Positions 26,458 to 34,712 of a DNA stretch of 64,000 nt are shown here, piece after piece. The translations under genes were made by a program, and so were the position numbers. The stretch is from Erythrobacter neustonensis. Lineage in GTDB: Bacteria; Pseudomonadota; Alphaproteobacteria; Sphingomonadales; Sphingomonadaceae. Each line of letters begins with the position of its first letter. Position 1 is the stretch's first letter. The notes beneath the pieces were generated by a model. It was not told where the DNA came from. It worked only from the letters and a program-made list of their open reading frames with translations, and made no database searches. The stretch covers positions 62,001-126,000 of the forward strand of contig NZ_CP016033.1 of assembly GCF_001663175.1 (NCBI RefSeq). The letters run 5' to 3'.

Positions 26458-27120
26458 TCATTCGAAGCCGATAAACTTGACGTGCTCCTCAAGCGGCACG
26501 CGCTGGCGCTCGAAATTGTTCACCGGCGCATCCGCATCGCGGTAGCCGATCGCCATGCCGCAGAAGAACATGTAACGATCGTGGTCGAGCCCGAGGAACT
26601 CACGGATCGTGCCCGCATAAAGCGCCATGTATTCCTGCCAGCAGGAATCGAGCCCCTCCTCGCGCAGCAGCAGCGCCACGGTCTGCAGCCACATACCGAC
26701 ATCGGACCATTGCGGCTCCTTCATCAGCCGCGGGAAATAGACGAACATCACCGCGGGCGCGTCGAAGCTGACCGCGTTCTTCATCATCGCCGCCATCCGG
26801 CCTGCGCCGTCATCGCGAGCGATCCCCATCGCGCCGAACATGCCCGCCGATACCCCGTCGAGGCGCTTCTTGTAGGCTTCCTCCTGACCGGGCGCCGCCC
26901 AGTCATACTCCGCCGCCTGCGGGCCGTTGGCGACGATCTTCGCCTGCAAGTCCTTCAATGGCTGGCCCGTCACGATGCTGGCCTCCCACGGCTGGTAGTT
27001 GCACCCCGAGGCTGCCCAGCGCGCGGTGTCCATCACGCGGGTGATGGTGGCAAGGTCCACCGGCTTGTCGAGAAATGCGCGGATCGAGCGGCGGGTGGTG
27101 ACAGCTTCGGTGACGTTCAT
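26458..27120 (-). CDS. nitroreductase family oxidoreductase
   Basis: A 220-residue FMN-binding nitroreductase. The FMN-phosphate motif MNVTEAVTTRRSIRAFLDKP and the following WAASGCNYQPWEASIVTGQ place it in the family; the C-terminal LGLDHDRYMFFCGMAIGYRD is the usual closing motif. These cytoplasmic enzymes reduce nitroaromatics or quinones with NAD(P)H; the natural substrate is unknown. The ATG at 27118-27120 is chosen because the motif begins at residue 1; an upstream in-frame start would add an unsupported 57-residue tail. A plus-oriented hairpin lies just upstream. Confidence 0.9.
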   Translation of the reverse strand: MNVTEAVTTRRSIRAFLDKPVDLATITRVMDTARWAASGCNYQPWEASIVTGQPLKDLQAKIVANGPQAAEYDWAAPGQEEAYKKRLDGVSAGMFGAMGIARDDGAGRMAAMMKNAVSFDAPAVMFVYFPRLMKEPQWSDVGMWLQTVALLLREEGLDSCWQEYMALYAGTIREFLGLDHDRYMFFCGMAIGYRDADAPVNNFERQRVPLEEHVKFIGFE

Positions 27121-27173
27121 GATCTCGGGCCTTTGCTGGCGGTGATGCGGCGTTCGTCTTGCCGCCCGAAGCA

Positions 27174-27219
27174 GCAGGGCCGCAAGCGACAAAATCGCCA
27201 GCGGCCCTGCATCTTTTTT
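27174..27219 (+). terminator. intrinsic terminator-like hairpin, plus orientation
   Basis: The arms GCAGGGCCGC (27174-27183) and GCGGCCCTGC (27201-27210) pair perfectly. The loop contains a second four-base stem (GCGA at 27186-27189, TCGC at 27195-27198), and six Ts follow at 27214-27219. The U-tract is on the plus strand, although both flanking genes are on the minus strand. It could stop antisense transcription or end an unseen plus-strand RNA. Confidence 0.55.
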
Positions 27220-27244
27220 CGGTTCTTCGCAAAAAGCGAGAGAA

Positions 27245-27736
27245 TCAGGGGTAATTGGTCGCCTTGACTTCGGCTGACATGTCGTCGGCATCGACCAGCT
27301 TGGGGTTCTTGTGCTTGGCCCGGAATTCGCTCTCGGTGCTGGGCCCGATATCGGCGCGGCCCGACATGAAGCCGGTCTTGATCTTGCAGCGGACGTATTG
27401 CGTTTCGCCTTCCTCGATCTCGAGCGTCAGCGCGTCCTTGGTTTCGAGCGACTTCACCGTGAAGCTGCGCGGGCCGGGATCGGAAACGAGCACGAAATAC
27501 TTGCCCGCACCGAGCGAGGAAAGCTTATCTTCCTTGCCCACGTCGAACACCGCGCAGCCCAGTGCCGCGCCGCTGATCCCGCCGGTGCGGTAGAACACGA
27601 CCTGGCCCTTGCCCGGCGGGGGTGCGGGGATGGTTGCAGTGGCTTCGGCCTCCTGTGCCAGCGCGGCGGGCACGCCAGCGGTCATGGCGATCGGCGCGGT
27701 CCCGGCAAATATGGCGGCGGCAAGCAGTTTCTTCAT
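27245..27736 (-). CDS. exported protein, DUF2846-like
   Basis: A 163-residue protein with a signal peptide, MKKLLAAAIFAGTAPIAMTA, continuing to PAALAQ, so periplasmic. The mature start PPPGKGQVVFYRTGGISGAAL, and ALGCAVFDVGKEDKLSSLGAGKYF after it, follow the DUF2846 pattern (GKGxxxFYR, then a short strand and LxxGxY). The function of this family is unknown. Its ATG overlaps the stop of the upstream exported protein gene by four bases, so the two are translationally coupled. Confidence 0.65.
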   Translation of the reverse strand: MKKLLAAAIFAGTAPIAMTAGVPAALAQEAEATATIPAPPPGKGQVVFYRTGGISGAALGCAVFDVGKEDKLSSLGAGKYFVLVSDPGPRSFTVKSLETKDALTLEIEEGETQYVRCKIKTGFMSGRADIGPSTESEFRAKHKNPKLVDADDMSAEVKATNYP

Positions 27737-28365
27737 GGATTTCCTCCCTCGGTTTGAACTGGTTCGGCAGCGGTGGCCGGCGACACCGGCGCAGCGGCGC
27801 TTGCGAAAAATTCGTCGTTGCGTGTCTTCGCGTTGGCGATCGTGCCCGGCATCACATTGGTGTTGCCCCCACCGATGAAGAACCCGATCGGCCCCGCGAT
27901 CGCGGTGGTGACATTGGACACCCCGGTGTTGTCCTGGCCCTTGCCCAGCGAGCTTTCGCCAGCCTCCATGAAGCGGAAGCTGCGCAATTCGATCCGGCGG
28001 CCATTGAAATCGAGATAGCGCGCGGCGAGCACCAACTCGCCCGCGGCGCCTGCCAGACCCGCCTTCTTGGCGTGCACGACCTCGCCCTGTCCGGTGATTC
28101 CCGCAGGCAGCACTTCGACACCGTCGACGAGGACGGCATCGACCAACCGGATAGGAAAGGTTTCCCCCGCCCGGCTGATCTTGGAGCCGAGCTCCTTGTC
28201 GATCGCGATGATAAGCGGCGTGGTTTTGGGGAGGAGCACACCAGCGGGCGCCGGCGGCGAGGCCTCCGCAACAGCCTGTTGTGCGGCAGGCGCGTCGGCC
28301 ACGATCACCGGCTCGGCCGGAACGACGACAGGCTGCAAAAGCAGCATCAGCAACGATGAAAACAA
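27733..28365 (-). CDS. exported protein of unknown function
   Basis: A 210-residue protein with a short hydrophobic N-terminus (MFSSLLMLLLQPVVVPAEPV) that could be a signal peptide. The first half of the mature part, LLPKTTPLIIAIDKELGSKISRAGETFPIRLVDAVLVDG, resembles small beta-sandwich proteins that start LPxGTxVxL. A glycine-rich hydrophobic stretch (AIAGPIGFFIGGGNTNVMPG) near residue 160 may insert in or line a membrane. I cannot name a family. It is the first gene of a two-gene unit with the DUF2846-like protein. Confidence 0.5.
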   Translation of the reverse strand: MFSSLLMLLLQPVVVPAEPVIVADAPAAQQAVAEASPPAPAGVLLPKTTPLIIAIDKELGSKISRAGETFPIRLVDAVLVDGVEVLPAGITGQGEVVHAKKAGLAGAAGELVLAARYLDFNGRRIELRSFRFMEAGESSLGKGQDNTGVSNVTTAIAGPIGFFIGGGNTNVMPGTIANAKTRNDEFFASAAAPVSPATAAEPVQTEGGNP

Positions 28366-28477
28366 AGGTCCCGGCCCCCTACCCCTCTTGTCGCCGAGAC
28401 ATCCTAAAAGCGGAGCGTGCGGTCAATCGGTTTTCACGCGGGGCAGGATGAAACGAACACGGTGTGGCCCATCGACC

Positions 28478-30316
28478 TCACCGCTTCTTCACACCCTTCT
28501 CATCCTCGAACAGTTCGGCAAGCTGCTCCATGATCGTGCCGCCGAGCTGTTCCACATCCATGATTGTCACCGCGCGGCGGTAATACCGGGTCACATCGTG
28601 GCCGATGCCGATCGCGACCAGCTGCACGGGCGAGACCTTTTCGATCCATTCGATCACGCCGCGCAGGTGCGCCTCCAGATACCCTGCCGAGTTCACCGAC
28701 AGGGTCGAATCGTCCACCGGCGCGCCGTCGGAGATCACCATCAGGATGCGGCGTTCTTCTGGGCGATAGAGCAGGCGGGAATGCGCCCAGATCAGCGCCT
28801 CGCCGTCGATGTTCTCTTTCAGCAGGCCTTCGCGCATCATCAGCCCGAGATTGCGGCGCGCGCGGCGCCAAGGCTCGTCGGCCTGCTTGTATATGATGTG
28901 CCTGAGATCGTTCAGACGGCCGGGGTTCTGCGGCTTGCCATCGGCGAGCCACGCCTCGCGCGACTGGCCGCCCTTCCACGCGCGGGTAGTGAAGCCCAAA
29001 ATCTCGGTCTTGACCCCGCACCGTTCGAGCGTCCGCGCCAGAATGTCCGCGCTGATCGCAGCGATGGAGATGGGCCGCCCGCGCATCGAACCCGAATTGT
29101 CGATCAGGAGCGTGACGATCGTGTCCTTGAACTCGACATCGCGTTCGACCTTGTAAGACAGCGCCGTGCCCGGCGAGATCACCACGCGGGCGAGGCGCGC
29201 GGCATCGAGCACGCCCTCCTCCATATCGAAATCCCAGCTGCGGTTCTGCTGCGCCATCAACCGGCGCTGCAACCGGTTGGCAAGCCGCGTCACCACGCCC
29301 TGAAGGCCGGTCAGCTGGCTGTCGAGATAGGCGCGCAGGCGGTCGAGCTCCTCGGCATCGCACAGGTCGGGGGCGGAGACTTCCTCGTCGAATTTGCTGG
29401 TGAAATATTTGTAGTCGGTGCTCGCGGGCACGTCGGCCTGCGGGCGGTTGGGACGCGAGGGGGCGTTGGGGGCGTCGCTGTCGTCGCCGGGCTCACCTTC
29501 GGACATGTCGCTGTCGGTCTGGGTGTCGGAAGACTGATCGCCCTCGCCCTCGCCTTCGGCCATTTCGCCAGCCATTTCGGCGGACTGCGGATCGCCTTCG
29601 CCCTGGCTTTCATCGTCACCCTGATCGTCGTCGCTGGGCGCGTCGTCGTCGTCCGCATCGTCGGTATCGGACTGATCGGGATTTTCGGTGGGGCGCGTCA
29701 GATCGAGTTCGCGCAGCATGTCGAGCGCGAGCCGCTGGAACGCTTCCTGATCGCCGATCATTTCGGACAAGGCCGCAAAATCGCCGCCGACCTTTTCCTC
29801 AAGGAAATCGCGCACCAGTTCGATCCCGCCCTGCGCCTTCGCCGGCACCGGCTCGCCGGTGAGCGCCTCGCGCACCAGCAGCGCCAGCGCGGTCTGGAGC
29901 GGCACTTCGGAGGAATTCTGCGCGCGCACGATCTTGTCGGATGCGGTGCGCATTTCGGTCGCCGCATCGAGATTGGCGCGGATGCCGCCGAACCGGTTGG
30001 CGCCCAGCGCTTCGTAACGCACCTGCTCGATCGCGTCGTAACAGGCGCGGGCGATCGGCTCGGGCGGCGCGGCGCGGGCGTGGAGCGCGGCGTCATGGTG
30101 GCGCAGTTTGAGCGCAAAGCTGTCGGCAAAGCCGCGCGCTTCGGTGACTTGCTCTGCCGGCAGATCGCGCCCGGGCAGCGGCACCCGGAAGCGGTTGCCC
30201 GCCGCGCCGGGCACATCGGCGCTCCACGCGACTTCGACTTCCGGGTCGCGCGCGATGGCGCGGCTGGCGCCGGTGAGCGCCTGTTTGAACAGATCGAGCG
30301 GGGACTGGTCAGCCAT
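28478..30316 (-). CDS. cobT: cobaltochelatase subunit CobT
   Basis: A 612-residue subunit of the aerobic cobalt chelatase CobNST, which inserts Co2+ into hydrogenobyrinate diamide in vitamin B12 synthesis. The N-terminal CobT domain (about 1-200) is followed by a very acidic low-complexity tract (about 205-290, with runs such as [15 protein letters not shown]), and then a C-terminal VWA domain with the MIDAS-like motif [16 protein letters not shown] and the segment [17 protein letters not shown]. All of this is typical of CobT. No cobS or cobN lies nearby; the upstream neighbour is a TalC-type aldolase. Confidence 0.93.
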   Translation of the reverse strand: MADQSPLDLFKQALTGASRAIARDPEVEVAWSADVPGAAGNRFRVPLPGRDLPAEQVTEARGFADSFALKLRHHDAALHARAAPPEPIARACYDAIEQVRYEALGANRFGGIRANLDAATEMRTASDKIVRAQNSSEVPLQTALALLVREALTGEPVPAKAQGGIELVRDFLEEKVGGDFAALSEMIGDQEAFQRLALDMLRELDLTRPTENPDQSDTDDADDDDAPSDDDQGDDESQGEGDPQSAEMAGEMAEGEGEGDQSSDTQTDSDMSEGEPGDDSDAPNAPSRPNRPQADVPASTDYKYFTSKFDEEVSAPDLCDAEELDRLRAYLDSQLTGLQGVVTRLANRLQRRLMAQQNRSWDFDMEEGVLDAARLARVVISPGTALSYKVERDVEFKDTIVTLLIDNSGSMRGRPISIAAISADILARTLERCGVKTEILGFTTRAWKGGQSREAWLADGKPQNPGRLNDLRHIIYKQADEPWRRARRNLGLMMREGLLKENIDGEALIWAHSRLLYRPEERRILMVISDGAPVDDSTLSVNSAGYLEAHLRGVIEWIEKVSPVQLVAIGIGHDVTRYYRRAVTIMDVEQLGGTIMEQLAELFEDEKGVKKR

Positions 30317-30394
30317 GGTCCATTTTCTCTAGCAACGAATTGGCCCGCCGGAAGCCCGAACTGCCCCCGCTCGCAAATCTCACAGTCGCAGGTT

Positions 30395-31048
30395 TTACAG
30401 GATCGACTGCCCGGTCTTGGCCCAATCGGCCATGAAGCCTTCGATGCCCTTGTCGGTCAGCACATGCTTGAACAGAGCGTGGATCACCGCAGGCGGCGCG
30501 GTCATCACGTCGGCGCCGATCTTGGCGGCCTGCAACACATGATTTGTATGACGGACGCTCGCGACAAGGATTTCGGTGGCGAAATTGTAGTTGTCGTAGA
30601 TCAGGCGGATGTCTTCGATCAGGTCCATCCCGTCGAACCCGTTGTCATCATGCCGCCCGACGAAAGGCGAGATGAAGCTTGCACCCGCCTTGGCCGCGAG
30701 AAGCGCCTGATTGGCCGAGAAGCACAGCGTCACGTTGACCATCGTGCCTTCGCCCGACAGCGCCTTGCATGTCTTGAGGCCATCGACCGTCAGCGGCACC
30801 TTGATGCAGACATTGTCGGCAATCTTGCGCAGGACTTCGGCTTCTTTCATCATCGTCGCGTGATCAAGCGCGACGACCTCTGCGCTGACCGGGCCATCGA
30901 CGATGCCGCAGATTTCGCGGGTCACTTCCTTGAAATCGCGGCCCGACTTGGCGATCAGCGAGGGGTTGGTGGTCACCCCGTCGAGAAGACCCGTGGCGGC
31001 AAGGTCGCGGATCGCTTCGATCTCGGCGGTGTCGACGAAGAATTTCAC
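30395..31048 (-). CDS. fructose-6-phosphate aldolase / transaldolase-like (TalC type)
   Basis: A 217-residue TIM-barrel enzyme of the small transaldolase-like family. [20 protein letters not shown] and [14 protein letters not shown] are the N-terminal motifs, the Schiff-base Lys is in [12 protein letters not shown], and [13 protein letters not shown] is the late conserved motif. The start is a GTG at 31046-31048, with GGAG about seven bases upstream; this gives the usual start and length. Whether it acts as fructose-6-phosphate aldolase or transaldolase cannot be told. It precedes cobT by 78 bases. Confidence 0.92.
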   Translation of the reverse strand: MKFFVDTAEIEAIRDLAATGLLDGVTTNPSLIAKSGRDFKEVTREICGIVDGPVSAEVVALDHATMMKEAEVLRKIADNVCIKVPLTVDGLKTCKALSGEGTMVNVTLCFSANQALLAAKAGASFISPFVGRHDDNGFDGMDLIEDIRLIYDNYNFATEILVASVRHTNHVLQAAKIGADVMTAPPAVIHALFKHVLTDKGIEGFMADWAKTGQSIL

Positions 31049-31107
31049 TTGTGTCTCCTTAAACTCGGTGTAGCGGCGCATCAGCGCGCTGGAAGGGGGC
31101 GCGGGGC

Positions 31108-31761
31108 ATGGGTCATACCGTTCGCAATCTGGCGCTGCTTGCCGCCCTCGTCGCGGCTTGGCAACCGTCGAGTGCGCTTGCTGACAATGACGATACGCAA
31201 TTGTGGCAGTTCGTGTTCCTGACAGGCGATCTCGACAAGGACACGCGCCTGACAGTGGATGCCTCGCAGCGCTGGCGCGAGGAAGCGCGCGGGGGCGAGC
31301 AGCAGACGCTGCGCCTGACGATAGAGCAGACGATCGCGCCCGGTGTGCGGATCGGCGGCGGAGGCGCGGTGTTCGATGCCGGGGGCCTTACCGAAATCCG
31401 CCCGCACCAGCAGATCGTGATTGGCCGCGGGCGGTTCGAATTGCGCACCCGGCTGGAGGAACGCTTTTTCGACGGCGCGGACCGGATGGAGCTGCGGCTG
31501 CGCCAGCGCATCCAGTATAACCAGCCGCTGCGCAATGGCTGGCGCGCGAGTATCGGGGCCGAGTGGCTCGGCCTGTTGCAGGATCGCAGTGCGGGCCGCG
31601 GCAGTTCGACCGAACAATGGCGTGCGCAGGCGGGCCTCGCCTACAAGGTCAGCGACCGGCTGGAGCTGGGCGCCAATTACTGGATGATCGCGCAGCCGCG
31701 CGGCGGCCAGCCCGCGCGATACACCCATGTGCCCCAGACGGTGATGACCTTCCGGTTCTAG
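31108..31761 (+). CDS. DUF2490 domain protein (predicted outer-membrane beta-barrel)
   Basis: A 217-residue exported protein. The signal peptide ends about SSALA-DND. The mature part alternates short amphipathic strands: [53 protein letters not shown] and the terminal [10 protein letters not shown], which ends in Phe as outer-membrane barrels do. This matches DUF2490, a family of predicted outer-membrane proteins of unknown role. Its stop is shared by four bases with the convergent DUF4197 gene. Confidence 0.8.
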   Translation: MGHTVRNLALLAALVAAWQPSSALADNDDTQLWQFVFLTGDLDKDTRLTVDASQRWREEARGGEQQTLRLTIEQTIAPGVRIGGGGAVFDAGGLTEIRPHQQIVIGRGRFELRTRLEERFFDGADRMELRLRQRIQYNQPLRNGWRASIGAEWLGLLQDRSAGRGSSTEQWRAQAGLAYKVSDRLELGANYWMIAQPRGGQPARYTHVPQTVMTFRF

Positions 31762-32462
31762 AGCGCGCGCGCCGCGCCGAAGACGCTGATCAGAACCGGA
31801 TCGCGCGTGCTGCGCGGATCGGCACGGATCGCGGCTTCCTCGCGCGCGATTTCGCCCCAGATCGCGTTGTCGACCTCGCGGCCCAGCCGGTTTGCGACGC
31901 CAGCGACATCCACCCCGGTCAACGCGCCCAGCGCCTGCCCGATCAGGGGATCGCGGCTGACGCGGATCGCATCGCCGAGTTCGGGCACCACCGCATCGAG
32001 CAGCGCGGTGCCCAGTTCCTGACGCAGATACCCGCTCGCCGCGGTCGGCCCGCCGCGCACCAGATCGACTGCGTTCTGGAAGCCGATCACGCGGATCGCA
32101 TCGGTGACTACGGGCGCAGCGCGATAGGTCGCATCGATCGCGAAGGTGGCGAACCGCTCCTCCAGCTGATCCTTGACCAGCGCCGAGGTAAGGATGCGCG
32201 ACAGGATATCGCCGCGCGTTCCCATAACCGTGCCAAGCCCGATGCGGGCGACCTGTTCGTCCCAGAACCCGCCGGGCGCGGTCAACCGCGCAAAGGCATT
32301 CTCGGATGCGAGCAGCAGCAGGCGGCGCACCGCTTCGGTCAGGCTGAACCCGCCGCCCATTGTGGTGCACGCAGGAAGCAACAGCAAAGTGGCGCCGCCC
32401 GCAGCGCCAGCTAGTAGGCGGCGGCGGGTCGGCATGGCGGAGGTCAGGGAATTTGCGGTCAT
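31758..32462 (-). CDS. DUF4197 family lipoprotein with Tat-like signal
   Basis: A 234-residue exported protein. The N-terminus contains a twin-arginine-like MPTRRRLLAGAAGGATLLLL followed by lipobox LLPAC, so it is probably a Tat-exported lipoprotein. The mature region (FSLTEAVRRLLLLASENAFARL, DILSRILTSALVKDQLEERF and the C-terminal DNAIWGEIAREEAAIR) matches my memory of DUF4197, a helical family of unknown function. ATG 32462 has GGAG nine bases upstream; ATG 32435 is an alternative. Confidence 0.75.
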   Translation of the reverse strand: MTANSLTSAMPTRRRLLAGAAGGATLLLLPACTTMGGGFSLTEAVRRLLLLASENAFARLTAPGGFWDEQVARIGLGTVMGTRGDILSRILTSALVKDQLEERFATFAIDATYRAAPVVTDAIRVIGFQNAVDLVRGGPTAASGYLRQELGTALLDAVVPELGDAIRVSRDPLIGQALGALTGVDVAGVANRLGREVDNAIWGEIAREEAAIRADPRSTRDPVLISVFGAARAL

Positions 32463-32517
32463 TATTCGGGTCTCCAAGCTTGCCCTTGGCCTATGGCGAT
32501 CTCCATATAGCGCTGCG

Positions 32518-34686
32518 ATGAACCGATTGCGTCTGCTTGTTTTGAATGCCGCTCTGGGCCCGCTCGATTACCGGCTGCCTGACGGCGTCGATGCGCCTGC
32601 GGGCAGCGTGGTAATCGCGCCGCTGGGGCCGCGCAAGGTGATGGGGATCGTCTGGGACGAAGGCCGTCTGCCGGGCGATGCGATCGCGTTCGAACGGCTG
32701 CGCCCGATCCTCGAAGTGGTTCCCGTGCCGCCGCTGCCTGCACCCCTGCGCCGGTTGATCGAATGGACCGCCGATTATTACTGCGCACCACTTGCCAGCG
32801 TGGCGCGGATGGCTCTCGCCAGCGGCGGCGCGCTATGCGGGCCGGCGACGATGACCGAATACCGGCTGACGGGGAGCGAGGCGAAAGGCCGGCTCACCGC
32901 GCAGCGCAGGACCGCGCTGGAAATGCTCGCCGGCCAGCAGGGCACGATGCGCGAATTGGCGGCGCTTGCCGGCGTCTCGGAAGGCGTGCTGCGCGGGATG
33001 GCGGGTGCGGGGTTGCTGGGGCCGGTGCAGGTCAATATCGACCGCCCCTACGCCTGCGCCGATCCGGAATTCCACCAACCCGACCTGTCGGAGACGCAAG
33101 GTACGGTCGCCGCGACGTTGACCGATGCGGTGCGCGCGCGGGCCTTTGCGCCCTTTCTGCTCGACGGGGTGACCGGATCGGGCAAGACCGAGACCTATTT
33201 CGAACCCGTCGCAGAGGCCATCCGGCAGGGGCGGCAGGTGCTGGTGCTGCTCCCCGAAATCGCGCTGACCGAGAATTTCCTTGCGCGGTTCGCGGCGCGG
33301 TTCGGGGCCAAACCGGTGCTCTGGCATTCGTCGCTGAAATCGACCGAGCGCCGCCGTGCCTGGCGCGCGATTGCCGACGGCAGCGCCCAGGTGGTGGTCG
33401 GCGCGCGTTCGGCGCTGTTCCTTCCCTATGCCAATCTCGGGCTGATCGTGGTCGACGAGGCGCATGAGATCAGTTTCAAGCAGGATGACGGCGTGCGTTA
33501 CAATGCGCGCGATGTCGCGGTGATGCGCGCGCGGTTCGAAGCCATCCCCGTGGTGCTCGCTAGCGCGACCCCGGCGCTCGAAAGCCTGCACATGGCGGCG
33601 CAGGGGATTTACACGAAGCTCGATCTGCCCGCGCGTTTCGGGGGGGCAACGCTGCCTTCCGTGCAGCTTGTCGATCTGACGCAGGAAAAGCCCGGCAGCC
33701 AGCGCTGGCTTGCAGGGCCACTGGTGGAAGCCTTGCGCGACCGGCTGGAGAAAGGCGAGCAATCGCTATTGTTCCTCAACCGCCGCGGCTATGCGCCGCT
33801 GACGCTGTGCCGCAACTGCGGGCACCGCTTCAAATGCCCCTCGTGCAGCGCATGGCTGGTCGAGCATCGACTGTCCGCGCGGCTCGCCTGCCACCACTGC
33901 GGGTTCGAGACGCGGGTGCCCGACGCCTGCCCCGAATGCGGCGAAAGCGATTGTCTGGTCGCCTGCGGCCCTGGCGTGGAACGGATCGCGGCAGAAGTGG
34001 CCGAGCTATTCCCAGAGGCGCGCACCGCGGTCGCCACATCCGACACGCTGTCGACCCCCCAGCGCGCAGGCGAATTCATCGCCATGGCGGAAGCGCGCGC
34101 GATCGATATCATCATCGGTACGCAGCTGGTCACCAAGGGGTTCCACTTCCCCGACCTCACCCTGGTGGGCGTGGTCGATGCCGATCTTGGCCTCGAAGGC
34201 GGGGATTTGCGCGCGGGCGAGCGGACCTATTCGCAGATCGCGCAGGTCGCGGGGCGCGCCGGGCGCGGCGCAAAGCCGGGCGAGGTGATGATCCAGACCC
34301 GCCACCCCGATGCCCCCGTCATCGCCGCGCTGGCGAACGGCGACCGCGACGCGTTCTATGCTGCCGAAACGCAGGGGCGCAAGGATGCGGGCGCGCCGCC
34401 CTTCGGACGCTGGGCGGCGATCATCCTGTCCTCGGAGGACGAAAAGGAAGCGCGCGCCGCCGCCGCGCGGCTGGGCGATGCCCGCCCGCGCCTGGCCGAT
34501 GTCCAGATCCTCGGCCCCGCACCCGCGCCGCTGGCCTTGCTGCGCGGACGCTATCGTTATCGTTTCCTCATCAACGCGCGGCGCAGCGCCAATGTGCAGG
34601 CGGCCTTGCGCGACTGGATCGGCGCGGTGCAGTTTCCCCCCGGCGTGCGCGTGGGCGTGGATATCGACCCCTATTCCTTCGTCTGA
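32518..34686 (+). CDS. priA: primosomal replication protein N' (PriA helicase)
   Basis: A 722-residue DNA helicase that restarts stalled replication forks. The N-terminal 3' DNA-end-binding domain begins MNRLRLLVLNAALGPLDYRL. Walker A is LDGVTGSGKTETYF, the DEAH box is LIVVDEAHEISFKQ, and motif III-like VLASATPALESL follows. Paired zinc clusters are CRNCGHRFKCPSCSAW and CHHCGFETRVPDACPECG. The C-terminal helicase half has VAGRAGRGAKPGEV. The ATG at 32518 is chosen at the family start; no upstream residues show homology. Confidence 0.96.
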   Translation: MNRLRLLVLNAALGPLDYRLPDGVDAPAGSVVIAPLGPRKVMGIVWDEGRLPGDAIAFERLRPILEVVPVPPLPAPLRRLIEWTADYYCAPLASVARMALASGGALCGPATMTEYRLTGSEAKGRLTAQRRTALEMLAGQQGTMRELAALAGVSEGVLRGMAGAGLLGPVQVNIDRPYACADPEFHQPDLSETQGTVAATLTDAVRARAFAPFLLDGVTGSGKTETYFEPVAEAIRQGRQVLVLLPEIALTENFLARFAARFGAKPVLWHSSLKSTERRRAWRAIADGSAQVVVGARSALFLPYANLGLIVVDEAHEISFKQDDGVRYNARDVAVMRARFEAIPVVLASATPALESLHMAAQGIYTKLDLPARFGGATLPSVQLVDLTQEKPGSQRWLAGPLVEALRDRLEKGEQSLLFLNRRGYAPLTLCRNCGHRFKCPSCSAWLVEHRLSARLACHHCGFETRVPDACPECGESDCLVACGPGVERIAAEVAELFPEARTAVATSDTLSTPQRAGEFIAMAEARAIDIIIGTQLVTKGFHFPDLTLVGVVDADLGLEGGDLRAGERTYSQIAQVAGRAGRGAKPGEVMIQTRHPDAPVIAALANGDRDAFYAAETQGRKDAGAPPFGRWAAIILSSEDEKEARAAAARLGDARPRLADVQILGPAPAPLALLRGRYRYRFLINARRSANVQAALRDWIGAVQFPPGVRVGVDIDPYSFV

Positions 34687-34712
34687 ACGAAACAAAAGCG
34701 CGCGGCGGACGT

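Noticed and set aside
28067-31222. A 1051-codon open frame opposite cobT and the TalC-type aldolase
   Set aside because: It crosses two genes with strong family matches and their intergenic gap, and contains no recognisable motif.
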